This document shows, piece by piece, positions 27,136 to 35,971 of a stretch of DNA of 38,967 nt (its first letter is position 1; each line of letters opens with the position of its first letter). A model generated the notes under the pieces. That model was not told the DNA's origin. It was given only the letters and a program-made list of their open reading frames with translations, and searched no databases. The stretch covers positions 11,112 through 50,078 of the forward strand of contig NZ_SMMA01000053.1 in NCBI RefSeq assembly GCF_009711345.1, in the 5' to 3' direction. Source of the stretch: Pseudovibrio flavus. GTDB taxonomy: Bacteria; Pseudomonadota; Alphaproteobacteria; Rhizobiales; Stappiaceae. Made by a program: the position numbers and the translations under genes.

Positions 27136-27333
27136 CTACGCGTTCTTCTTGCTATTTGAAGCTCTGCAAACACCTTCAGCTTCTTCACTAGCCATTGAAA
27201 GCAAGTATGAAAGAAACGATAGGTCCTGTTTGTGCGCCATCAACGAGAGCTCTCGGCACATATTTGCGCAGTATTCAGCAAATTCTACCTGCTTGTCCCC
27301 TGCTTTTATATTAGGGAGTACCTCTTGGGTCAT
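27136..27333 (-). CDS. Small conserved hypothetical protein
   Basis: The 65-aa frame encodes an acidic helical protein (EFAEYCANMCRELSLMAHKQDLSFLSYLLSMASEEAEG). The pattern of a FAEY start, M-x-x-E-L repeats and a closing LLxMAxxEA resembles short hypothetical proteins that I remember from Hyphomicrobiales between dprA and topA, but I cannot name a family. It is minus strand, opposite to dprA and topA, and convergent with dprA (61 bases apart). The ATG at 27333 has an AGG-rich stretch nine bases before it. It is the only frame in this gap with a plausible composition; I am moderately sure it is real. Confidence 0.6.
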   Translation of the reverse strand: MTQEVLPNIKAGDKQVEFAEYCANMCRELSLMAHKQDLSFLSYLLSMASEEAEGVCRASNSKKNA

Positions 27334-27657
27334 TGAGCCTGCCTGTCTTTTTTAATAGGTGTTCTATGAGCACCTGATTTTTAAAATGATATTTGTGGAA
27401 CGCCCTTCGCAACTAATAGGCGATTTTTCAATTATTACCTATTAAGAATTGTAGCTTACATGTGAGTACGGCCTTTCTTTACCAACGGGGCACCTGTCAA
27501 ATTTGATGGATTTCCGCTTGCCATCTTGACCTAGCCCCGCGAAAAGGCCATTTGACAGCCGCGCTTTGATCCCTGATTGTCTCCCATCGACTCACAGGTC
27601 AGCGTAGTGTGAACTCAAAAAATTAAGGGCTATCCGTTCGCGAGAGTTTGGAAATAG
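27334..27657. promoter_or_regulatory. Divergent intergenic region upstream of topA
   Basis: This 324-bp gap holds no gene. Near the small minus-strand gene it is AT-rich, with an inverted repeat aatagg/cctatt (around 27415-27442). A 9-bp inverted repeat, ctgtcaaat (27494-27502) and atttgacag (27550-27558), is spaced by 47 bases. The right arm overlaps a possible -35 box ttgaca (27552-27557), followed after 17 bases by gattgt. This is a candidate topA promoter and operator, by eye only. Confidence 0.35.
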
Positions 27658-30462
27658 ATGAATATTGTCATTGTGGAATCACCGGCGAAAGCCAAAACCA
27701 TCAATAAGTATCTTGGGAAAGACTATAAGGTTCTGGCCTCCTACGGCCATGTCCGTGATCTTCCGCCCAAGGATGGTTCGGTGTTACCGGACGAAGACTT
27801 CCAGATGACATGGACCACCGACCCCAAGTCTCAAAAGCGTCTCTCCGAGATTGCCGAGGCTGTGAAGGGGGCGGACAAGCTCATTCTCGCAACTGACCCT
27901 GATCGCGAAGGGGAAGCTATTTCTTGGCACGTTCTGGACGTTTTGAAAAAACGTCGCGTCCTTAAGGACAAGCAGGTAGAACGTGTGGTGTTCAACGCCA
28001 TCACCAAGTCCTCCATTCTTGAAGCAATGAAGAACCCGCGTCCGCTGGACGAGCCGCTGGTTGACGCCTATCTGGCGCGCCGCGCTCTGGACTACCTCGT
28101 GGGCTTTACCCTCTCTCCAGTTCTGTGGCGCAAGCTGCCGGGCGCTCGCTCTGCTGGCCGTGTGCAATCCGTTGCCCTGCGCCTCGTGTGCGAACGTGAA
28201 TCCGAGATCGAAAGCTTCAAGACACAAGAATACTGGTCCATCCTTGCTAACCTCGACACACCGGAAAAGGCAGCCTTCCAAGCACGCCTTGCCGCGTTTG
28301 GTGGTAAGAAAATCAGCAAGCTGGGCATTAGCAACGAAGAGCAGGCAACCAAGCTGAAAACAATGCTGGAAGGCGCAAGCTTTGCAGTCACCAGCGTTGA
28401 ATCCAAGCCTCAGCGCCGCAACCCGTATGCTCCGTTCACGACCTCTACCCTTCAGCAGGAAGCATCCCGCAAGTGCGGTTTCTCCGCATCGCGCACCATG
28501 CAGATTGCCCAGAAGCTGTATGAAGGTATCAACCTTGGCGGTGAAACCACCGGTCTCATCACCTATATGCGTACCGACGGCGTGCAGATTGCTCCAGAAG
28601 CTATCAGCGGCGCCCGCAAAGTAATTGGCCAGCGTTTTGGCGACCAGTACGTGCCGGAAAAGCCGCGCATGTACTCTTCCAAAGCCAAGAATGCTCAAGA
28701 AGCGCACGAAGCGATCCGCCCGACAGACCCGAGCCGTCACCCGCGTGACATGGCCCGTTTCCTTGATCCGGATGAAGCCCGCCTTTATGAACTGATCTGG
28801 CAGCGTACCATCGCTTCGCAGATGGAGTCGGCTGTTCTTGAGCGTACCACTGTAGATATTGAAGCCCGCAACGGCTCTGAGCATGCGGACCTGCGTGCTT
28901 CTGGCTCCGTTGTTCGGTTCGATGGCTTCCTTGCCCTTTATCAGGAAGGCCGAGACGACGAGGAAGAAGAAGAGTCCCGCCGTCTGCCTGCCATGAACAA
29001 GGGCGACGCGCTAATCAAGCACAACATTCAGGCAAACCAGCACTTCACTGAACCACCACCACGCTTTACAGAAGCGACACTGGTGAAAAAGATGGAAGAG
29101 CTGGGCATTGGCCGCCCGTCCACCTATGCTGCGACCCTGCAAACCTTGCGTGACCGCGGTTATGTGGATCTCGACAAGAAGCGCCTTATCCCACAGGACA
29201 AGGGCCGCCTTGTTACCGCATTCCTTGAAGGCTTCTTCGATCGCTATGTGGAGTATGACTTCACTGCATCCCTTGAAGACCAGCTGGATAAAATCTCCGC
29301 TGGCGAACTAGAGTGGAAAGAGGTTCTGAGACTGTTCTGGGAGCCATTCAACGCAATCTGTCAGGAAGTGGTCAAACGCTCCAACACGGAAGTTCTTGAC
29401 GCGCTGAACGACATTCTTCGCGAACACGTCTTCCCTGATAAGGAAGATGGCTCTGACCCGCGCAAGTGCCCACTTTGTGAAACCGGACGCCTATCGCTGA
29501 AGGTCAGCCGCTTTGGTGCCTTTGTTGGTTGTTCCAACTACAACAAAGACAAAAAAGACGGCAAGGTTCCTGATGTTGACCCGCCGCACTGCGGCTACAC
29601 TCGTCAGCTGAACCTTGATCAGGAAGCTGAAGGTGGACAGGCTTCTGACGGTCCAACCATTTTGGGTACCGATCCGGCAACCGGTCTTGAGGTATCCTTG
29701 CGCACTGGCCGCTTTGGCCCATATGTGCAGCTGGGTGAAGAAGCAAAGCCTAAGCGCTCTTCCCTGCCTCGCGGTTGGTCTGCAAGCGCGATGGATCTGG
29801 AAAAAGCGTTACAGCTCCTCTCCCTTCCAAGGGAAGTTGGTCTGCACCCAGAAGACCAGAAACCAATTACAGCAGGTCTTGGCCGTTTTGGCCCGTTCGT
29901 GCTGCATGATGGAACCTACGCTAACCTTGAAAGCGCTGATGAAGTGTTTTCTGTTGGCATTAACCGTGCAGTTGCGCTATTGGCTGAAAAGCGCGCCAAA
30001 GGTGGCGGTCGCCGTGCGGCTGCAAAACCGCTCAAAGAACTGGGCGATCACCCAAGTGGCGGCGCCATTGGCGTATACGCTGGTCGTTACGGCCCCTACG
30101 TGAAGTGGGAAAAGGTCAACGCGACCCTGCCAAAAGGCACCGAGCCTGAAAGCGTAACGCTGGAACAGGCTATTGAACTTGTAAACGCAAAAGCAGGCGG
30201 TAAAGGCGGCAAGAAAAAAGCTGCAACCAAAACCGCTGCAAGCAAGAAAACCTCTGCTAGTGCGGGAGCTGCCGGAGCCCTGAAAGAATTCGGCGAGCAT
30301 CCGGAAGGCGGCGCAATGGAACTGCGCGATAGTGGCCGGCTAGGCATTCGCCTGAAATGGGGAAAGACCTTTATTTCCCTACCTAAAGGCACCACTGCGG
30401 AAAGCTTCACGTTTGATGATGCTGTCACACTGGTCAATGCCAAGAAAGCGGCAGAGAATTGA
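27658..30462 (+). CDS. topA: DNA topoisomerase I (type IA)
   Basis: TopA relaxes negative supercoils by cutting and passing one DNA strand. The 934-aa protein has an N-terminal Toprim domain (NIVIVESPAKAKTINKYLG, then DPDREGEAISWH near 80-91) and the catalytic Tyr303 in GLITYMRTDG. One four-cysteine zinc ribbon lies at about 604-644 (CPLCETGRLSLK through HCGYTRQ). At least four C-terminal topoisomerase repeats follow (RFGPYVQLG, RFGPFVLHDG, RYGPYVKWE, GIRLKWGKT), and there is a lysine/alanine-rich linker near 845-870. The region between the zinc ribbon and the repeats carries no other domain. The ATG at 27658 lies after ggaaat. rnr follows by 70 bases. Confidence 0.98.
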   Translation: MNIVIVESPAKAKTINKYLGKDYKVLASYGHVRDLPPKDGSVLPDEDFQMTWTTDPKSQKRLSEIAEAVKGADKLILATDPDREGEAISWHVLDVLKKRRVLKDKQVERVVFNAITKSSILEAMKNPRPLDEPLVDAYLARRALDYLVGFTLSPVLWRKLPGARSAGRVQSVALRLVCERESEIESFKTQEYWSILANLDTPEKAAFQARLAAFGGKKISKLGISNEEQATKLKTMLEGASFAVTSVESKPQRRNPYAPFTTSTLQQEASRKCGFSASRTMQIAQKLYEGINLGGETTGLITYMRTDGVQIAPEAISGARKVIGQRFGDQYVPEKPRMYSSKAKNAQEAHEAIRPTDPSRHPRDMARFLDPDEARLYELIWQRTIASQMESAVLERTTVDIEARNGSEHADLRASGSVVRFDGFLALYQEGRDDEEEEESRRLPAMNKGDALIKHNIQANQHFTEPPPRFTEATLVKKMEELGIGRPSTYAATLQTLRDRGYVDLDKKRLIPQDKGRLVTAFLEGFFDRYVEYDFTASLEDQLDKISAGELEWKEVLRLFWEPFNAICQEVVKRSNTEVLDALNDILREHVFPDKEDGSDPRKCPLCETGRLSLKVSRFGAFVGCSNYNKDKKDGKVPDVDPPHCGYTRQLNLDQEAEGGQASDGPTILGTDPATGLEVSLRTGRFGPYVQLGEEAKPKRSSLPRGWSASAMDLEKALQLLSLPREVGLHPEDQKPITAGLGRFGPFVLHDGTYANLESADEVFSVGINRAVALLAEKRAKGGGRRAAAKPLKELGDHPSGGAIGVYAGRYGPYVKWEKVNATLPKGTEPESVTLEQAIELVNAKAGGKGGKKKAATKTAASKKTSASAGAAGALKEFGEHPEGGAMELRDSGRLGIRLKWGKTFISLPKGTTAESFTFDDAVTLVNAKKAAEN

Positions 30463-30471
30463 TCATAATCC

Positions 30472-30518
30472 GGCGCTGGGATAGGGTTTCCAGCGCCCAA
30501 CACAGCCATTCGGGCTGT
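30472..30518 (+). other. Tandem hairpins between topA and rnr
   Basis: An 8-bp stem (ggcgctgg 30472-30479 with ccagcgcc 30490-30497, 10-base loop) is followed by a 6-bp stem (acagcc 30502-30507 with ggctgt 30513-30518). No T-run follows, so it is not a strong terminator. The second stem ends 14 bases before the rnr start and could affect its translation or the decay of the mRNA. Confidence 0.45.
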
Positions 30519-30532
30519 ACCGAGAGAAGAAG

Positions 30533-32839
30533 TTGAGCGCAAAAAAGCTCGCAATGCCAAAGAAGAAGGCATCGGCGGATCTGCCGAGCCGAGACGATAT
30601 CCTTGCCTTTATTGCACAGAACCCAGGTTCTGCAGGCAAACGAGAAATTTCCAAACATTTTAAGATTACCGGCGCAAATCGCATCGCCCTCAAGCGCATC
30701 CTGAAAGAGCTTGCAGCTGATGGCCTTGTGCAAGGCAGCCGTAAAGCGCTGATCCGCCCCGGTGATCTGCCAACCGTATTCGTTGCCAATATCAACGCCC
30801 GCAACACCGACGGCGAGTTTCTTGCTGTTCCACACGAGTGGAACGACGAGGACGGACCGGCGCCGAAGGTCGTTATCCTGCCTAATCGCCGCAAAGGCAC
30901 CGAGAAGATTACCGCAGGTCTTGGCGACCGTGTGTTGCTGCGCCTTGCCGATCAGGACGCTGGACCGGAAGCAAACTTTGCTGCCCGCATCATCCGCCGT
31001 CTGGACAAGAACTCGGGCAACGTAATCGCGATCCTACGCATCCATCCGGAAACAAAGGCCGCTTGGCTTGAGCCGGTTGATCGCAAGCAAGATCCGGTTG
31101 ACGTCAATCCGATGGATCTGAACGAAGCCAAAGACGGCGATCTCGTTCGTGCCCAGATTGGTGCAACAGGCCGCTATAAAACAAAGATTGCCAAGATCAC
31201 CGAGCGCATCGGCTCGATGAACTCTGAAAAGGCAATCTCCGAAATCGCCCTTTACACCCACAACATCCCGACCGTTTTCCCTGACCGCGTTATCGCCGAA
31301 GCTGAAAGTGCTGGCGAAACCAAACTGGGCAAGCGCGAGGACTGGCGCTCCATTCCGCTGATCACGATTGATCCGGCTGACGCAAAAGACCACGACGATG
31401 CGGTCTATGCGCAGATCGATGATGACCCGGAAAACCTCGGCGGCGTGGTTGTTTATGTAGCGATTGCCGATGTTGCAGCTTACGTGACACCGGGCAGCGC
31501 CATGGACCGCGAAGCAGTGCTCCGCGGAAACTCGGTCTACTTCCCTGACCGCGTTATCCCGATGCTGCCGGAACGCATTTCCAACGACCTGTGCTCCCTT
31601 CGCGAGAAGGAAGAACGTCCGGCTATGGGCGTGCGCATGGTGTTTGGCAGTGATGGCCGCAAGAGAAAGCACAGCTTCCACCGCGTGCTTATGCGCTCTG
31701 CGGCAAAGCTTTCCTACCAGCAGGCCCAGCGTGCCATTGAAGGACAAACGGACGAAAAGACCGAAACCCTTCTGGATGGTGTGCTTCGCCCGCTTTGGGA
31801 AGCCTATGCCGTACTCAAAAAGGGCCGCGACAAGCGTGCTCCGCTTGAGCTGAATATTCCAGAACGCAAAATCAAGCTGAAAGCAGACGGCACTGTTGAC
31901 CAGATCTTCGTACCAGAGCGCCTTGATGCCCATAAGCTCATTGAAGAGTTTATGATTCAGGCAAACGTCTGTGCTGCTGAAACACTGGAAGACCGCCGCG
32001 TACCGCTGCTTTACCGCATCCACGATGCGTCTACTCCGGAAAAGCTGCAGAACTTGAGAGACTTCCTCTCAACGCTGGCTATCAAGGTGCCTCACCAAGG
32101 CGGCCTGCGCGCGTCAGTGTTCAACAACATTCTGGACCGCGTAAAAGACACGGCCAACGAGCCAATGGTGAACGAGGTCGTACTTCGCTCACAGGCACAG
32201 GCTGAGTACCATCCGGATAATATCGGCCACTTTGGTTTGAACCTGCGCCGCTACGCGCACTTCACCTCCCCTATCCGCCGCTATGCCGACCTTATTGTGC
32301 ACCGTGCGCTGATCACCGCGCTTGGTCTTGGTAAAGACGGCCTGCCGTTTGGCTATGAAGAGCAGCTGGAACAGGTGGCAGGCGAGATTTCTGCCGCAGA
32401 ACGCCGCGCAATGACAGCAGAGCGTGAGACTATTGACCGATTGATCGCCCTATGGCTTTGCGATCAAATCGGCGCTCAGTTCCGTGGCCGCATTGCCGGT
32501 GTCACCAAGTCTGGCCTTTTCGTGCGACTGGATGACACAGGGGCCGATGGGTTTATTCCCGCCTCCACGCTTGGTAAGGATTACTACGCATACGAGGAAT
32601 CGGCTCACGCATTAATTGGTCGCGCAACTGGTGAAACTTATCAGCTGGGTGATGCCGTAGAAGTTAAGCTTGCTGAAGCTGCTCCGTATGCAGGGTCTTT
32701 GCGCTTTGAAATGGAAAGCAAGGGCAAGCACCGCTCCGAAGCGCTGGGTAAAGTGGCAACGCCGCACCGTTCCAAGCGCTCTCATCGGGGTGACAAACCA
32801 CTAGGGCTCAGGAAATCCAAGAGCCGGAAGAAACGATAG
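30533..32839 (+). CDS. rnr: Ribonuclease R
   Basis: RNase R is a processive 3'-5' exoribonuclease that degrades structured RNA. The 768-aa protein has an N-terminal winged helix (SRDDILAFIAQNPGSAGKREISKHF, read in parts) and cold-shock-like OB folds. The RNB core has its catalytic acidic motif DPADAKDHDDAVYA near residues 280-293 and LNLRRYAHFTSPIRRYADLIVHR near 564-586. An S1 domain follows at about 650-735 (GRIAGVTKSGLFVRLDDTGADGFIP), and then a basic tail rich in Lys/Arg. The TTG at 30533 has a purine-rich site before it; the ATG at 30554 gives a start closer to many relatives. Either is possible. It lies 70 bases after topA. Confidence 0.97.
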   Translation: MSAKKLAMPKKKASADLPSRDDILAFIAQNPGSAGKREISKHFKITGANRIALKRILKELAADGLVQGSRKALIRPGDLPTVFVANINARNTDGEFLAVPHEWNDEDGPAPKVVILPNRRKGTEKITAGLGDRVLLRLADQDAGPEANFAARIIRRLDKNSGNVIAILRIHPETKAAWLEPVDRKQDPVDVNPMDLNEAKDGDLVRAQIGATGRYKTKIAKITERIGSMNSEKAISEIALYTHNIPTVFPDRVIAEAESAGETKLGKREDWRSIPLITIDPADAKDHDDAVYAQIDDDPENLGGVVVYVAIADVAAYVTPGSAMDREAVLRGNSVYFPDRVIPMLPERISNDLCSLREKEERPAMGVRMVFGSDGRKRKHSFHRVLMRSAAKLSYQQAQRAIEGQTDEKTETLLDGVLRPLWEAYAVLKKGRDKRAPLELNIPERKIKLKADGTVDQIFVPERLDAHKLIEEFMIQANVCAAETLEDRRVPLLYRIHDASTPEKLQNLRDFLSTLAIKVPHQGGLRASVFNNILDRVKDTANEPMVNEVVLRSQAQAEYHPDNIGHFGLNLRRYAHFTSPIRRYADLIVHRALITALGLGKDGLPFGYEEQLEQVAGEISAAERRAMTAERETIDRLIALWLCDQIGAQFRGRIAGVTKSGLFVRLDDTGADGFIPASTLGKDYYAYEESAHALIGRATGETYQLGDAVEVKLAEAAPYAGSLRFEMESKGKHRSEALGKVATPHRSKRSHRGDKPLGLRKSKSRKKR

Positions 32840-32862
32840 AGCCTAACGGCGAAGAGGTTGTG

Positions 32863-33297
32863 ATGACAGGGCAGAACACCACAAAGACACCAAGTGATAG
32901 GGAAGTAGCTCCTGCACTGTTAAAAGGGTCTTTGTGCAAGTGCCCTGCCTGCGGCACCGGCAAGGTGTTTGACGGGTACCTCACCGTGCGTGCGCAGTGC
33001 GATGCATGCGGTGAGGAACTTCACCACCACAGGGCGGACGATGCGCCGCCCTACTTCACAATCTTCATTGTGGGCCACATTGTGGTCTGGCTCATGCTCG
33101 TGGTTGAAATGGCGTACTTCCCGCCGCTATGGCTTCACATCGCACTTTGGGTGCCGCTCACAATCGTGATGTCCCTCGCCATGCTCCGCCCTATCAAGGG
33201 TGCGCTCGTCGGCCTGCAATGGGCTTTGAAGATGCATGGCTTCGACCCGAATTCCCGCGAAGATTACCCCGCTGGTTCAGACAAAGTTACTTCTTAG
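32863..33297 (+). CDS. DUF983 membrane protein
   Basis: The 144-aa protein has the DUF983 architecture: an N-terminal zinc ribbon with two CxxC pairs (CPACGTGKVFDGYLTV and CDACGEELHHH), an HHRADDAPPYFTIFIVGH segment which is the family signature, and two membrane helices (about residues 66-84 and 92-109). The family is common near rnr and topA in Hyphomicrobiales; its function is unknown. A GTG at 32860 directly precedes the ATG at 32863, and I prefer the ATG with its AGG site. The gene follows rnr by 23 bases and is likely cotranscribed with it and with the NUDIX gene. Confidence 0.93.
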   Translation: MTGQNTTKTPSDREVAPALLKGSLCKCPACGTGKVFDGYLTVRAQCDACGEELHHHRADDAPPYFTIFIVGHIVVWLMLVVEMAYFPPLWLHIALWVPLTIVMSLAMLRPIKGALVGLQWALKMHGFDPNSREDYPAGSDKVTS

Positions 33298-33312
33298 AAC
33301 CAGGTTTGATTG

Positions 33313-34062
33313 ATGCTCACTGAAAGACTGGCAAAGCTTGCCAATGCCGACCGCGATCAGGCTAACAAGCCCCTTCGCCCGAAAGATGCGTCTACGCTGA
33401 TTATTCTGGACAGGAAGGCAGATGGCGAGCCGCACGTGCTTATGGGCCGTCGCCACATGCGCCACCGCTTTATGCCAGGCAAGTTTGTGTTTCCAGGTGG
33501 CCGTGTAGACCGTGCCGATTCCTATGTGGACGTTCTCAAGCCCTATCATCCACTGGTCGAAGAAAAGCTAAATAAGGATTTGAGAGGCGCCAAGTCAGCC
33601 GCTCGCATCAAAGCCTTTGCAGTTGCAGCCATTCGCGAAACCTACGAGGAAGCAGGCCTGTTCATCGGCTCCAAGGCCGAACAAGCAGCAACCTTGCGCT
33701 TCGGTGCCGATCTTGCCGCTTTTGAAGAGCGCCAAATCGCGCCTTCTCTGGAAGGGCTTCGCTTTATCGCCCGCGCAATTACCCCTCCCGGTCGCCCGCG
33801 CCGCTATGACACCCGCTTCTTTGCAGTATGGGCTGACGAGATCGCGGACCGCTTGCCAGAAGGCACAGGCCCATCGGGTGAGCTGGAAGAACTTCAGTGG
33901 CTCTCTCTGGAATCGTGCAAAGGTCTTGAACTGCCGCCGATCACCCATGCGATCCTTGAGGAATTGCAGGATCGTCTTAGCGGTGACCCTGATCTGGAAC
34001 CTGAAACCGCTGTACCGTTCTACTACTGGCGCGGCAAAGGCTTCATCCGCAACGAACTGTAA
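33313..34062 (+). CDS. NUDIX hydrolase, NUDT19-like
   Basis: The 249-aa protein is a NUDIX-fold phosphohydrolase. The start FMPGKFVFPGGRVDRAD leads into the box, and the REtyEEaGL core of the box (AAIRETYEEAGLFIG) is intact, but the spacing between GG and RE is longer than the classic 23-residue box, as in the NUDT19/RP2p subfamily acting on CoA-type substrates. The tail ELEELQWLSLESCKGLELPPITHAILEEL is typical of that subfamily. I chose the ATG at 33313; the TTG at 33310 is an alternative. It begins 15 bases after DUF983, thus in the same transcript. Substrate is inferred, not proven. Confidence 0.92.
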   Translation: MLTERLAKLANADRDQANKPLRPKDASTLIILDRKADGEPHVLMGRRHMRHRFMPGKFVFPGGRVDRADSYVDVLKPYHPLVEEKLNKDLRGAKSAARIKAFAVAAIRETYEEAGLFIGSKAEQAATLRFGADLAAFEERQIAPSLEGLRFIARAITPPGRPRRYDTRFFAVWADEIADRLPEGTGPSGELEELQWLSLESCKGLELPPITHAILEELQDRLSGDPDLEPETAVPFYYWRGKGFIRNEL

Positions 34063-34097
34063 AACTGTTCGCACAGGCGTAGCCATCCATTGACCTT

Positions 34098-34111
34098 GGG
34101 CGCAAGCGCCC
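34098..34111 (+). other. Hairpin after the NUDIX gene
   Basis: A 5-bp to 6-bp GC-rich stem (gggcg at 34098-34102 with cgccc at 34107-34111, loop caag) begins 36 bases after the NUDIX stop. The sequence after it (ttggtacc) lacks a real T-run, so it is only a weak terminator candidate. Confidence 0.35.
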
Positions 34112-34179
34112 TTGGTACCACCCTCACAGTTCAAAGGCCTCTCACGTCTCTTGGTTTGAAGATAACCATGGAGACACCA

Positions 34180-35031
34180 ATGAAGAGCCTCAAACGCTTA
34201 GCAGGCATTACCACAAGTCTGCTCCTCTCCTGCCAAATCGCAGGTGCTCAGAACGCCAGCCTCATCACAAACAACTTCTGTCAGGACAATATTCCTTTGT
34301 CCGCGTACGCTGCTACTTGGGCCAATGCAAAGCTCGGGTTTAAAAGCCTTTTTGTGATGGACCTCTCAAACGAGGGAAAAGTAACCGCTATCAAGAGTGA
34401 GGAAGATTTCAGCGCCTCAACCAATGTGCGTCTGATAGCCCACGGCTCTTGCGAGAAAGTCTTCGAGACTCCCAACGCGGTATTCGCCGAGTACATTGCC
34501 AACGCCTTCAACGGCGAAACCAAACCAGAGAGCGTTTTTCTGGGAACCTGCAATGCCGGATCAAAGCACAGCGGAAATCTCGTAGAGACGGTCTTCACCG
34601 CCCTCGGCGGCAAAACTTTTGTATCCGGCCTTATCGGCGCTGTAGGCTTTTCGGGAAATGGCAGTACAAACCTTACCGATATGGAGTTCACCAATGATGT
34701 GACCCTGCCCAAAGAGCTTGAGCAGGACTACAATGATTTGGATAAAAAAATCGCCGATACTTGGAACAGTGATCTTCAAAACGTCCCGACCAAGGCAGGC
34801 TGCCAGATCGTTTTAGACAAAGTTCTTGCAGGAGCCACCGGCGCCAATAAACAGTTTTTGGATTTTATGAACCAAGTCTACGAGAGCTATATGGGGCAAA
34901 ATTCAGAGGTTTTCGGACTTAATATCAATAGGCTCTTCTCTATGCGGTTTAGCTCGCAGATTTCTGCATGTGGCCCAAACCCTGCTTTTGCGAAGTTGAA
35001 GGGGCCACAGCAGTGCTCCTTCGCACCGTGA
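34180..35031 (+). CDS. Exported protein with possible clan CD (C80-like) cysteine-peptidase fold
   Basis: The 283-aa product (start ATG 34180, with a GGAG site six bases before) has a Sec signal peptide ending at SCQIAGAQ. I do not recognise it as a named family. Two segments resemble the catalytic core of caspase-fold peptidases: a hydrophobic strand ending in His-Gly (VRLIAHGS, His88) and, 36 residues later, a hydrophobic strand ending in a cysteine with small residues (SVFLGTCNAG, Cys124). The C80 peptidase domain of MARTX toxins has the same VGHG and VGCS pattern with a similar spacing. It may be a protease, or a fold relative with another role. A frame open from 34090 is rejected. It lies between housekeeping genes and a LysR gene, with convergent orientation to the latter. 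Confidence 0.72.
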   Translation: MKSLKRLAGITTSLLLSCQIAGAQNASLITNNFCQDNIPLSAYAATWANAKLGFKSLFVMDLSNEGKVTAIKSEEDFSASTNVRLIAHGSCEKVFETPNAVFAEYIANAFNGETKPESVFLGTCNAGSKHSGNLVETVFTALGGKTFVSGLIGAVGFSGNGSTNLTDMEFTNDVTLPKELEQDYNDLDKKIADTWNSDLQNVPTKAGCQIVLDKVLAGATGANKQFLDFMNQVYESYMGQNSEVFGLNINRLFSMRFSSQISACGPNPAFAKLKGPQQCSFAP

Positions 35032-35042
35032 CCTGAGAAGCC

Positions 35043-35954
35043 TCAAGGTGTCGCTCGATCCCTAACTGATACATAGCGCTCGGCGAACCGTTTGCCGAGC
35101 CAATCACCAAGTACCCGCACCCGCTTGAGTTGGTGGCGCGAAGGCGGACTTACCAACCAGATCTGCGTTTCCTCCTGCCAGTCAGGCAGAACCTCAACAA
35201 GCTTTCCGCTTGCAATCAACGCATCAGTATAGATGTTGCCTAGACGGGCAACACCAAAGCCCGCAAGCGCGGCCTGTGTCATCACACGGCCATTGGTGAT
35301 CTGAAACCCGTGGGATGCTTTGACTTTCACCTGCTCCTGCTCACGCCTGAAAACCCACTCCGCAACACTACCGTAGATCAAAGGCATACCCGCAAGGTCT
35401 TGCGGATGCAGGATCGGCGCAATGCCCCTAAGAAACTCCGTTGATGCCACATAGCGTGTCGTAAGCGAGTAAACCCGCCGCGCGATCAGGGAGCTATCTT
35501 CCAACCGCCCCATACGCAGAACGAGGTCATAGTGGCTATCGACGATATCCTCGCGGATGCTTGAGAAATCGAGACGCACCTCCACTTGCGGATAGGCTTG
35601 CTGAAAACCGATGGTAAGAGGCGCTACAACATCCTCTCCAATTACCCCGCCAACACTGTTGATGTGGATGGTCCCGCTTAAGGTTTCAGTTGCCTCTCGC
35701 GCAAGAAGCGACGCATCCTCCAGCGTTTTCATTGCACCTCGGCACAGGCGAAAGTACTCTTCCCCCACACTGGTAAGGCGCAGCTTTCGCGTTGTTCTAA
35801 AAAGAAGCTGTGCACCAAGGCGCTGCTCAAGCTGCGTAACCTGTTGGCTGAGACTGGCTTTTGACATGCCCAGTTGCTCCGCCGCTTGAGTAAAACTGCC
35901 GCTTTCAGCCACTGCAAGAAACGAGCGCAGACCGTTCCAGTAGATATTGTTCAT
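35043..35954 (-). CDS. LysR-family transcriptional regulator
   Basis: The 303-aa protein has the LysR winged helix-turn-helix at about residues 5-65, with FLAVAESGSFTQAAEQLGMSKASLSQQVTQLEQRLG showing the classic pattern (read in parts). A linker helix and a LysR substrate-binding domain of two lobes (about 90-300) follow. It diverges from an SDR gene across 99 bases, so it probably controls that gene and itself. The inducer is unknown. The ATG at 35954 gives the standard LysR start; no strong ribosome site is visible. Confidence 0.95.
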   Translation of the reverse strand: MNNIYWNGLRSFLAVAESGSFTQAAEQLGMSKASLSQQVTQLEQRLGAQLLFRTTRKLRLTSVGEEYFRLCRGAMKTLEDASLLAREATETLSGTIHINSVGGVIGEDVVAPLTIGFQQAYPQVEVRLDFSSIREDIVDSHYDLVLRMGRLEDSSLIARRVYSLTTRYVASTEFLRGIAPILHPQDLAGMPLIYGSVAEWVFRREQEQVKVKASHGFQITNGRVMTQAALAGFGVARLGNIYTDALIASGKLVEVLPDWQEETQIWLVSPPSRHQLKRVRVLGDWLGKRFAERYVSVRDRATP

Positions 35955-35971
35955 TTCAGCCTAACAATCTT

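Noticed and set aside
27784-28884. 366-codon minus-strand frame inside topA
   Set aside because: It is a shadow frame of topA; Cys/His/Phe-rich composition and no family resemblance.
31034-32023. 329-codon minus-strand frame inside rnr
   Set aside because: It is antisense to the conserved RNB domain of rnr and has no ribosome site or recognisable motif.
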